From NCBI RefSeq assembly GCF_920984735.1, contig NZ_CAKLBU010000002.1, forward strand, positions 124,001 to 188,000: 64,000 nucleotides of DNA. The letters run 5' to 3'. Within the stretch, counting starts at the first letter, position 1. Every line of letters begins with the position of its first letter. The notes beneath the pieces were generated by a model that made no database searches, had not been told where the DNA came from, and worked only from the letters and a program-made list of their open reading frames with translations. This DNA comes from Pedobacter sp. Leaf250 (GTDB taxonomy: Bacteria; Bacteroidota; Bacteroidia; Sphingobacteriales; Sphingobacteriaceae). Both the position numbers and the translations under genes were made by a program. Shown one piece after another: positions 34,385 to 42,365 of the stretch.

Positions 34385-35379
34385 TGTACAAATCGATTCT
34401 CCTTTCATTTTTGTGCTTAATTACAATATGTTGTTCGGCACAGGATCCAAAATTCTCACAATATTTTGCATCGCCATTAACTTTAAATCCCGCTTTTACC
34501 GGTTTTTTTGATGGAGAATATCGTCTGGCCCTTAACACACGCCAGCAATGGGGAAATTTAGGCGATCCTTATAATACCTACAGCGTTTCTGGCGATGTAA
34601 AATTGGTAGAAGATGAAAATTTTACAAACAGTGTTTTCAGTTTAGGATTAAGTGGACTATTTGATGAATCATTTAATAAGGCTTTAAAATCGCAGTACAT
34701 AAGTGCAAGCATGTCTTACTACCAATATTTAGATGTAGATCATCGATTCAAATTCGGTTTAGCGCCACAAGTTTCTTATGTTTCAAGATACCTGGATTAT
34801 AATAGATTAACATTTGCATCTCAATATACCGATGGAGGCTTTGATAATTCACTACCCAATTACCTGGATTTGAAAAATGATAAAACATCATACTTTGATG
34901 TAAATATTGGGGGAAATTTCTCTGCAACTTTTGACCATGTGAGTTTTGTTTTAGGCTATGCACATTATCATTTAACTAAACCGCAAGAAACATTATTAAA
35001 CAATGTAAATGAATATGTACCCACACGGCAGACTGTTAACTTTGGCATGCTTTATTTACTAAATAACTATGTCGATTTAAACTTAACTGGAGTTTATAAC
35101 GTTCAACGCAACAATAAAGACACCATAATTGGCTCTGTAGTAGGTTTAAAACCCAATGATGAAACTCGTTTGAAGTTAAATTTTGGTATGTGGTTTAAAT
35201 TTAATGAAGCATCTTTTTATCCATACTTAGGTGTAACTATGGGAAATGTAAGTGCAGGTTTAAACTATACCGTTTATGGTGACAAATTGATGAGTGCAAC
35301 TCCGCGTACTTATGAATTATCGCTTATATACAGGCATAACAATTTTAAAGGTTTTAAAGTTCCTTGTCCTAAGTTTTAA
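34384..35379 (+). CDS. PorP/SprF-family type IX secretion membrane protein
   Basis: The 331-residue protein has a signal peptide (ending CCSAQ) and the PorP/SprF opening DPKFSQYFASPLTLNPAFTG, followed by LNTRQQWG and a barrel-like series of alternating strands to the end. SprF proteins are outer-membrane barrels dedicated to export of one adhesin with a type B sorting domain, usually encoded directly upstream, as here. Overlapping stop and start codons with the cargo gene support coupled synthesis. Confidence 0.92.
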   Translation: MYKSILLSFLCLITICCSAQDPKFSQYFASPLTLNPAFTGFFDGEYRLALNTRQQWGNLGDPYNTYSVSGDVKLVEDENFTNSVFSLGLSGLFDESFNKALKSQYISASMSYYQYLDVDHRFKFGLAPQVSYVSRYLDYNRLTFASQYTDGGFDNSLPNYLDLKNDKTSYFDVNIGGNFSATFDHVSFVLGYAHYHLTKPQETLLNNVNEYVPTRQTVNFGMLYLLNNYVDLNLTGVYNVQRNNKDTIIGSVVGLKPNDETRLKLNFGMWFKFNEASFYPYLGVTMGNVSAGLNYTVYGDKLMSATPRTYELSLIYRHNNFKGFKVPCPKF

Positions 35380-35382
35380 ATT

Positions 35383-35823
35383 ATGAAAAACACAATTTTA
35401 CTATTTACTATAATTCTAATCGGACAATTGGCATATAGTCAGCAAAATAAGCAGAGTATCGATTACCAGTATTTCAGAGATAACACCAATTATTATGCCT
35501 TTGAATTATTCACCATTGATAATAAAGCTGTTAATAATCAATTGATGATAAATTTTACGGCTAACGTTAATTTTAAAAAAATAGATAAAGTGTATTTAAA
35601 ATCTGGAGAAACAGAATTAAAACTGAAATTTAAAGTAAGAGAAGAAGTTGTTAAATCTGATAATCCTGAGCAGAAGTTTTATCCAATAATATTTGATGCA
35701 AAAGATTTAATAGATAGAAAAATTCCCTGTGAAGCAGAAATTGTATTTAAGCTCAATACTGGATTAAGTTACATCTTGCCATTTAATACTTGCAATGCGA
35801 TAAAGTATATCGCCAAAAATTAA
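35383..35823 (+). CDS. Small secreted protein of unknown function in the type IX operon
   Basis: The 146-residue protein has a signal peptide (ending LAYSQ) and a mature part of about 125 residues with beta-rich character (VYLKSGETELKLKFKVREEV, CEAEIVFKLNTGLSYILPF) and two Cys. I recognise no domain. It starts 3 bases after the PorP/SprF gene, so it may serve the same secretion unit. It ends in the palindrome TTAA shared with the stop of the convergent FUSC gene. Confidence 0.7.
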   Translation: MKNTILLFTIILIGQLAYSQQNKQSIDYQYFRDNTNYYAFELFTIDNKAVNNQLMINFTANVNFKKIDKVYLKSGETELKLKFKVREEVVKSDNPEQKFYPIIFDAKDLIDRKIPCEAEIVFKLNTGLSYILPFNTCNAIKYIAKN

Positions 35824-37979
35824 ATTTTTATTTTCACTGTTAATTTGTAAATATCGTAGGCAACCTTTTGAATCAAATCAAATTGTTCGGGCACTAAATC
35901 TTTACCTTCATTTATTTTCATTCCAGTATCAGCCAATCTAATTAGCGGAACATTTTCAATTGTATTTTTACCTTCAATGAGATTATTTATTGATGTATCC
36001 AATAAGTAATCGGTATTTTGAGCCATTGGTTTAAGTGAATCAAAATTTTCAAAAGTAAACTCATGCTCTTTATTATAGAGCGAAAGTGTGGCTACGTATG
36101 ATGATAATAAATGGCTCAGTGCTGTAAATTGATGCACTTCTTTGATATACAGTTGTTTACTTTTTGGCTCTGAAAACATTCTTTGAAACAGCGAAGCCAA
36201 ATTAGCTGTTGCCACATAAACCTCTTTTCTAGCCAGTTTATAATCTGTTCTGTTATACACTTTCTCAAAATACAATCGCACCACCTGCTCATAATAAGCT
36301 TTGTTAGCTTTGATGATGTCAGTCATTGCTTCCTTTAGCTTTTCATGTTCCCAGGTTGGAAAAAGCGAATAACTCGCAAGTAAAGCAATGCCTGAACCGA
36401 TAAAAGTATCATAAATACGCTCACGAGCCAGTGCGATAGAACCCATCCCTAAAAAATCGAAGAGTATTAATATGTATGGCGTCATAAATAAAACACTCAC
36501 TACATAATTTTTACGCTGAAAACTATAGCTGCCAATCATGCAAATCAGCAAAATCATGAATAATGCATTTTTATCGTGAATATAACTCACTACCGCCATG
36601 CCTATAAATGCACCAACCGTTGTACCAATTAAACGCTGATAATTACGCTCTTTCGTTAAGCTAAAACCAGGTTTAGAAATAACCAAAATGGTTAGCAGGA
36701 TCCAATAACTGTGCGAGAAATCAAGGATTTGAGAAACGATAAAACCGAGCGACATTACAACTGTTACCCGTAACGAATGCCTAAAAGTTGATGAGCTATA
36801 GGTTAAATTTTCCTTAAAAAGATCAAAATCGAATTTCTGCCGCTTAATAAATTTTTCGGTATCAACTTCTGCCTGCCGAATATCTTTATTGGTTCGAACT
36901 TTAAAATAGCTGAATATGGTTTTTACCCTCGATAAAATATTTTCGATATTAACTTCAATATTTTTTAAGGCAATAATTCCTATTGTGCTATATTCCTGAT
37001 TGGTATTATTTTTCTCCAGATTATTGATTTTGATTCTTAAACGCTCAATTTCAATTAATAACCGTTTAGAAATTACGGGTTTACCGCCGCTTTTTAGGGC
37101 AAATGCAATATCATCCAAAGCATAAGATATTCGCTTAATGGCCATTTCATAATCCGACAAAATACCAGCCTTATCAAATTGATCATGCAATTGCTGGTAA
37201 TTGTAATATGTTGACATCACTTGCTCAAAAAGATCAACCATATCTACAAATACCAATAGCAAAAAACGTCCTTCCGGGCTGGAATCTCTTACAATCTCTC
37301 TGGTTCTAAATAAAAGTTCGCGTACAGCATCTTGCTTTTCATGAACAGAAACCTGCAATTGCAATAAATCTGCGTATGTTTTATCGTAATTATTATTTTG
37401 GTGATAAAATTTTGCCTTCTCTCTTAAAAATTCAGCTACCTCCAGGATAGAATCGCTCAAAGATTGTTGAACTAAACGAAAGGGGCGGAGGCGGTAAACA
37501 AAATAACTTAACCCGGTGTACCATAAACTACCAGCCAAAACCATTAAAGCGTGTATAATTACATCTTGCCACGGGCGAACATCATCGATACTCAACACCA
37601 TAATTAGTAACACTGCTGTTCCTACAGATGCTGCCCGAACGCCATAGATGTAAAACATCGAAAATATAAAACTCGAAATGGCTAATAAAAAACCTATAAA
37701 GTAATGACTTTTATTGGTTAGGCCCGTAATAATCGAGAATACAAATATGAGTACTGTTGTAACCAACATGGCATTTCGCCTGTGTACCATAGGTCCAGGA
37801 CTATCAACCACGCTAACACATAAGGCGCCAAGAGATAGCGTCATGCCATAGGTTAGCATACTAAATTGTGCCAGAATGAGTGAGGGGAGAAGTACACCAA
37901 TGGTAATGCGCAAACCATCAGCAAAATAGGTACTCAATAAAAAGTCCTGAATATTTCTGATGGGTTGCCTAATCTGCAT
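35820..37979 (-). CDS. FUSC (YccS/YhfK-like) family inner-membrane protein
   Basis: I use the ATG at 37979 (719 residues). Two blocks of about six helices (about 15-165 and 395-530) are separated by a long cytoplasmic helical region (about 170-390), the layout of YccS-type FUSC proteins. The second block contains FRHSLRVTVVMSLGF and ISKPGFSLTKERNYQRLIGTTVGAFIG, the family signature. Members are proposed exporters of aromatic acids or other small molecules; none is well characterised in Bacteroidota. It is convergent with the type IX operon and the stop codons overlap. Confidence 0.9.
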   Translation of the reverse strand: MQIRQPIRNIQDFLLSTYFADGLRITIGVLLPSLILAQFSMLTYGMTLSLGALCVSVVDSPGPMVHRRNAMLVTTVLIFVFSIITGLTNKSHYFIGFLLAISSFIFSMFYIYGVRAASVGTAVLLIMVLSIDDVRPWQDVIIHALMVLAGSLWYTGLSYFVYRLRPFRLVQQSLSDSILEVAEFLREKAKFYHQNNNYDKTYADLLQLQVSVHEKQDAVRELLFRTREIVRDSSPEGRFLLLVFVDMVDLFEQVMSTYYNYQQLHDQFDKAGILSDYEMAIKRISYALDDIAFALKSGGKPVISKRLLIEIERLRIKINNLEKNNTNQEYSTIGIIALKNIEVNIENILSRVKTIFSYFKVRTNKDIRQAEVDTEKFIKRQKFDFDLFKENLTYSSSTFRHSLRVTVVMSLGFIVSQILDFSHSYWILLTILVISKPGFSLTKERNYQRLIGTTVGAFIGMAVVSYIHDKNALFMILLICMIGSYSFQRKNYVVSVLFMTPYILILFDFLGMGSIALARERIYDTFIGSGIALLASYSLFPTWEHEKLKEAMTDIIKANKAYYEQVVRLYFEKVYNRTDYKLARKEVYVATANLASLFQRMFSEPKSKQLYIKEVHQFTALSHLLSSYVATLSLYNKEHEFTFENFDSLKPMAQNTDYLLDTSINNLIEGKNTIENVPLIRLADTGMKINEGKDLVPEQFDLIQKVAYDIYKLTVKIKI

Positions 37980-38210
37980 GTACAAAAATAACATAATACA
38001 GATGTTTTTGTTATCTGTAAAATTAAGTTTTTAAAAAAAATTACCCTTTTAGGTAGGAATTCAATATTGATCTGATTATCAAAAAGTTAGTCAATGTTCA
38101 TAACTCATCATTAAAGAAATGTTAATAAACTTTTAGGTATTATCAATTATCACCTGTAAAATAAAGAATGATCGTATTTAAGATGTTGATAAGCAGGGTA
38201 TTTAAGTGGA

Positions 38211-38218
38211 TAACTTTG
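38211..38218 (+). promoter_or_regulatory. -7 element for the RNA-like locus
   Basis: TAACTTTG fits TAnnTTTG. GTTG (38185-38188) lies 22 bases upstream as a possible -33 box. Transcription would begin at about 38224, into a 450-base region without a credible gene. Confidence 0.5.
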
Positions 38219-38223
38219 TTTAT

Positions 38224-38671
38224 AATTTATTTAATTTTTCTCTTGACAGATGTATGATTTCCACCTAAATTAGATCATATCAAATACGAAGTACTTTGAA
38301 TTCTGACAAAACAATCCAAAAGATATAAAGAACTGAAAAGGGATTTATTTCGGATAAGTTTACAGGGAAAACGATTGATTTCTAAAAGGGTTAAACCGAT
38401 TAAGAATATACATATTCCAAATCGAAAGATTGGTTATATAAGAAAATCGAATAGGCCCAAACAGAGCTTATGGAAAACTAGGAAGTTTACGGACAGAATA
38501 GTTGGAAATAAATTTTCACGAATCGTAAAAGTTGCAAAACCTAGCGAAAACGGAAAAATCAAAGTAACAAGAATTAGATGCTTTAAAACACAACTACGGT
38601 TGATTTTAAGGTTAAAACGGGGAACTGAATCGAAAGAAGAAGAACCCCGTTTTTGTTTTTGCTCTTTTTTT
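38224..38671 (+). ncRNA. Candidate non-coding RNA, unknown family
   Basis: A gap of about 750 bases between the FUSC and PhoH genes holds a plus-strand transcription unit with a -7 box at its left and a strong intrinsic terminator at its right. The strand is purine-rich over about 38300-38650. Several small hairpins are visible, including a GAAA-capped stem around CCAAATCGAAAGATTGG (38417-38433). One 101-codon frame exists but begins at TTG, is abnormally Lys/Arg-rich, and reads straight through the terminator, so I do not call it a gene. I checked by eye for tmRNA, RNase P and SRP RNA hallmarks and found none. Confidence 0.45.
38614..38653 (+). terminator. Strong intrinsic terminator of the RNA-like locus
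   Basis: AAAACGGGG (38614-38622) and CCCCGTTTT (38645-38653) pair perfectly over a 22-base purine-rich loop. A long T-rich tail with three T runs follows to 38671. No annotated plus-strand gene lies upstream on this transcript, which is why it points to an RNA gene. Confidence 0.85.
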
Positions 38672-38734
38672 AATCCTTGAAAAAAGAATGATCTATTTTG
38701 TGGCTAATTATTGCTAAAACATTAAATTTACCAA

Positions 38735-40087
38735 ATGGCCACAAAAGGTAAATCAGCTTTAATCCCCACAAGAAAGATTTTCGTTTTAGATACATCAGTT
38801 ATTTTATATGATCATGATGCGATTAATAATTTTCACGAGCATGATGTAGCCATTCCAATCCAGGTTTTAGAAGAACTTGATAATTTTAAAAGTGGTAACG
38901 ATACCCGAAATTTTGAAGCCCGCAGTTTTATTCGATTGATAGATCAAACATCAAAGCAAAAATTAATAAGCGATTGGGTTGCGCTTAATGCGCAAAATTC
39001 AGGTAAGTTTAAGGTAATACTAAACGAGCAACCATTAAAAATAAATGCTGAAGAGGTTTTTGGAAAGGGCAAAACCGATCATAAAATATTAAATGCAGCC
39101 TTAAGTTTAAGAGAAGAATATCCAGATAAAAAAGTTGTTCTTGTTTCTAAAGATATTTGTTTGCGTTTAAAAGCTAAAGCGCTTGATTTACATGCAGAAG
39201 ATTATGAAACCGGTAAAATTAAAAATGTGGATGAACTTTATGCCGGTAAAACTGAGCTTGTTAATTTTAACGAATTAATAATTGATGATATTAAAAAAGT
39301 TAAAATTTTAGATTCTGAAAATATAGGACTTCCAATTAAAGAGGGAAATCATTTTTTTATTTTAAAAAATAAACGAAAAACTGCCAACGTTTTTTATAAC
39401 CATAATAATCAAACCATTTCATCGGTTTCTACTGATGCAATTTTTAAAATAAAACCTAAAAATATTGAGCAGGCATTTGCCATTCATGCTTTATTAGATG
39501 ATAATATCAAACTCGTAAGCATCCAGGGAAATGCCGGAACAGGCAAAACACTTTTGGCGCTAGCAAGCGCTTTAGAACAGCGTAGAAATTTCAGGCAAAT
39601 TTACATTACCCGTCCAATTGTTTCATTAAGCAATAAAGATATTGGTTTTTTGCCTGGCGATGCAAAATCAAAAACAGATCCTTTTATGGCGCCCATTTGG
39701 GATAATCTTCGCTTTATTAAAGATCAGTTTATTGGTGATGATAAAATGTCGGCCAAAATTGATGAATTGATTACGACAGAAAAAATTGCCATAGCACCAT
39801 TGGCTTTCATTAGAGGTAGAACATTGACTAAAATTTTCTTCATTATCGATGAAGCACAAAACCTAACTCCTCACGAAGTAAAAACTATTATTTCCAGGGC
39901 AGGTGAACATACTAAAATTGTGTTCACAGGCGATATTTATCAAATTGATACGCCATATTTAGATTCAGAAAGTAACGGATTATCGTATTTAATTGAAAAT
40001 GCAAAAAATCATCCGCTGTATGCACATATCACCTTACAAAAAGGAGAGCGGAGCGAATTGGCTAATCTTGCTAATGTATTGCTATAA
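38735..40087 (+). CDS. PIN-PhoH fusion ATPase
   Basis: The 450-residue protein joins an N-terminal PIN RNase domain (about 12-150; KIFVLDTSVILYD with Asp19, EELDNFK, and VVLVSKDICLRLKA with Asp140) to a PhoH ATPase domain with Walker A GNAGTGKT (265-272), ITRPIVSLSNKDIGFLPGD and Walker B IIDEAQN (370-376). PIN-PhoH proteins are RNases with coupled unwinding activity in the cases studied. Its acidic PIN residues are intact, so it is probably active. It follows the RNA-like locus on the same strand, but a terminator separates them. Confidence 0.92.
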   Translation: MATKGKSALIPTRKIFVLDTSVILYDHDAINNFHEHDVAIPIQVLEELDNFKSGNDTRNFEARSFIRLIDQTSKQKLISDWVALNAQNSGKFKVILNEQPLKINAEEVFGKGKTDHKILNAALSLREEYPDKKVVLVSKDICLRLKAKALDLHAEDYETGKIKNVDELYAGKTELVNFNELIIDDIKKVKILDSENIGLPIKEGNHFFILKNKRKTANVFYNHNNQTISSVSTDAIFKIKPKNIEQAFAIHALLDDNIKLVSIQGNAGTGKTLLALASALEQRRNFRQIYITRPIVSLSNKDIGFLPGDAKSKTDPFMAPIWDNLRFIKDQFIGDDKMSAKIDELITTEKIAIAPLAFIRGRTLTKIFFIIDEAQNLTPHEVKTIISRAGEHTKIVFTGDIYQIDTPYLDSESNGLSYLIENAKNHPLYAHITLQKGERSELANLANVLL

Positions 40088-40131
40088 GTTGTATACTTGT
40101 GTGTATGATATAAATCCATAACTCTTTTAAC

Positions 40132-40890
40132 ATGTTCTCAGTCTTTATTTTATTGGTCATTATTCGGTTAATGAACAAATATCTTGATAACGATAAATTT
40201 AATCTCGCTGATAATCCCAATGCTCAGAACGGAAATATTGAAAACTATTTCCCACTCGTTTTTCATGTAGTAATTATTATATTGATAGTCGCTTCGTTTT
40301 TTAGCCCAAAAATCTTAACCGAAGATAGAATCCACATACTTGTTTCTGACGGTATTTTTCAATTCGTGAGTACTTTACTCATTGTTATCGTCAGTATAAT
40401 CAATCCATTTGTATCATTTTCGGATGAAGCCAGAATAAAATTAGAAACACTAACCAATAGAACGGAATTTGAATCTATGAGGTGGATATTGAAAGGGAGA
40501 AATTGGCAACTCTTAAAATTAGTGGTATGCATTTTAATTGTAGCCTATTTTATTTATGATGGACTATTGGTTATCCCAAATTTAAATCAGGGCACCGCAT
40601 CAGGCATTACAATAATTTTGATTTTATTTTTTGTGCTGGGTAATATCATTCAGTTAATCAAAGATCCTGTACTCTTTAAGAAAAAAACTTTATTTAGATT
40701 ATCAATGCTATACCGTTCTTTTAAATTATCCTTTTTTATCTCTATCGGGTTAATTGTGATGATTTTTATTTTTGGCGAAATAACAAAAATTGATACGCCT
40801 AAAATTATCAAGACTGAAGCCATAATACTAATCGTTTATAATGTAGTAATGGCTTCCAATGAATATAAAATTCTAAAAGCTGCTTTTTAA
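40132..40890 (+). CDS. Polytopic membrane protein, unknown function
   Basis: The 252-residue protein has about six or seven hydrophobic segments (near 2-13, 42-60, 75-95, 125-145, 152-172, 192-212, 225-243) and a charged loop (LETLTNRTEFESMRWILKGRNWQ) in the middle. I do not recognise the family. An internal ATG at 40171 is a second possible start, but it would lose the first helix. It starts 44 bases after the PhoH gene and its stop overlaps that of the convergent MFS gene in TTAA. Confidence 0.65.
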   Translation: MFSVFILLVIIRLMNKYLDNDKFNLADNPNAQNGNIENYFPLVFHVVIIILIVASFFSPKILTEDRIHILVSDGIFQFVSTLLIVIVSIINPFVSFSDEARIKLETLTNRTEFESMRWILKGRNWQLLKLVVCILIVAYFIYDGLLVIPNLNQGTASGITIILILFFVLGNIIQLIKDPVLFKKKTLFRLSMLYRSFKLSFFISIGLIVMIFIFGEITKIDTPKIIKTEAIILIVYNVVMASNEYKILKAAF

Positions 40891-42098
40891 TGATACTTCC
40901 GCATGGCTCTGATGGGGATAAATAAACCTATCAATGTTAAAAAGGCACTTAATATAAAGGGTGCACCAGGAAAATATAAAGGTGTTCCATCCTGAATAAA
41001 ATATACAAAAATGTGGCTGGCTAACCATGGGCCAATTATGGCTGCTAAACTTTGTAAACTTGTAGTAATCCCTTGGATTTCACCTTGTGCATTTTCCGGA
41101 ACCTGATTGGAAATGATACTCTGCATGGCAGGTCCGCCAATTCCGGCTAAACAATAGGGGATAATAAAGATCATCATCATTAAGCCGCTGTTTGCAAAAG
41201 CAAAGCACACAAAGCCAATCACATAAAGTATTAATCCAAAATAAATAGCCTTTCGGTTTCCAATTTTTGGAATGATAAACCTGATTAAACCACCTTGTAC
41301 AATTGCAACCATTAAACCCACCACACCTAAAGAATAACCAATCATGGTAGAGTTCCATTGAAATTTTTCAATCACATAATACGACCAGTTTGATTGAACC
41401 GAATGACTTGCTATATATAAAAGTAGGAGTGTGGCTAGCAGACCTAAAATAGCTGGATATTTAGATGCATTTAAAAAAGAGCCTACAGGATTAGCCCTTT
41501 TCCACGAAAAATCTCTGCGCTTTTCTTTGCTTAAAGATTCGGGTAAAATGAAATATCCATACAACCAATTGATTAATGCCAACCCAGCTGAAATCATAAA
41601 TGGCACCCTTAAACCGAAGGTACTGAACAACCCACCAATTACGGGGCCTAATATAAAGCCTACACCAAAAGCAGCACCAACTAAACCAAAATTTTGCGCT
41701 TTTTTTTCTGGTTCGGATATATCTGCGATGTAAGCCATAGCCGTTGTAAAACTTGCGCCGGTAATTCCAGCAATAATTCTACCTATAAAAAGCCAAAATA
41801 TGGATGGTGCAAATGAAAGAAAAATATAATCGATGCCTAAACCGAAAAGCGAAAATAACAATATCGGTCTTCTTCCAAATTTATCACTTAAACCTCCCAT
41901 AATTGGAGAGAAGATGAATTGTGCCAAAGCAAAGGCAACCATTAAATAACCACCATAATCTGCGGCCACACTAACGCTGCCACCAGTAAATTCCTGTATC
42001 AATTTCGGCAATACTGGAATAATGATTCCGAAACCAGTAAAGTCAATCAAAAGAGTGATCATTATAAAAATCATCGCTGATTTTTTCTGCTTAGCCAT
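40887..42098 (-). CDS. MFS transporter, TetA-like
   Basis: The start at 42098 (403 residues) gives MAKQKKSAMIFIMITLLIDFTGFGIIIPVLP, the normal opening of TCR/Tet-type efflux proteins; the longer frame adds 34 residues that overlap AT-rich leader DNA. Twelve helices are visible with the MFS loop GGLSDKFGRRPILL and motif C-like GFILGPVIGG. The family includes tetracycline pumps, but many members in soil Bacteroidota have unknown substrates, so drug resistance is only a possibility. No TetR regulator is adjacent. Confidence 0.88.
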   Translation of the reverse strand: MAKQKKSAMIFIMITLLIDFTGFGIIIPVLPKLIQEFTGGSVSVAADYGGYLMVAFALAQFIFSPIMGGLSDKFGRRPILLFSLFGLGIDYIFLSFAPSIFWLFIGRIIAGITGASFTTAMAYIADISEPEKKAQNFGLVGAAFGVGFILGPVIGGLFSTFGLRVPFMISAGLALINWLYGYFILPESLSKEKRRDFSWKRANPVGSFLNASKYPAILGLLATLLLLYIASHSVQSNWSYYVIEKFQWNSTMIGYSLGVVGLMVAIVQGGLIRFIIPKIGNRKAIYFGLILYVIGFVCFAFANSGLMMMIFIIPYCLAGIGGPAMQSIISNQVPENAQGEIQGITTSLQSLAAIIGPWLASHIFVYFIQDGTPLYFPGAPFILSAFLTLIGLFIPIRAMRKYH

Positions 42099-42290
42099 TA
42101 AGTTGGGGATTTTACACAAAAATAGAAATTTAGCGCAATTAATTTCAGATTCAAAAGCTAATCGTTTAATTATTGAGGATTTACCGAAATTAAAAATCAT
42201 TTAAACACCTCTTTAAGAAACTAAAAAAAAGATCGAACCAGAAAACCCTTATCAAAGCTCAAAACTTTTCCACAATGCCTTATTTCGGCA

Positions 42291-42298
42291 TAATTTTG
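42291..42298 (+). promoter_or_regulatory. -7 element for gyrA
   Basis: TAATTTTG fits TAnnTTTG, with TTTTC about 20 bases upstream as a weak -33. The leader to the gyrA ATG would be about 60 bases. Confidence 0.6.
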
Positions 42299-42365
42299 CT
42301 AAATTCGCAAGGTTATAATAATACCTTTTTTGAAATATCGTTTTTGATAACGAGAATAATAATTT

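Noticed and set aside
38224..38671. Known RNA families (RNase P, tmRNA, SRP RNA)
   Set aside because: None of the hallmark conserved sequences of these RNAs is visible by eye in this stretch; an Infernal search could still change this.
38375..38680. A 101-codon plus-strand frame in the FUSC-PhoH gap
   Set aside because: It starts with TTG, has very high Lys/Arg content, matches no family, and its last codons cover an intrinsic terminator. An RNA gene explains the region better.
40887..42098. Acquired tetracycline resistance gene
   Set aside because: No TetR gene, transposase or composition change; the Tet-like MFS family includes many chromosomal pumps of unknown substrate.
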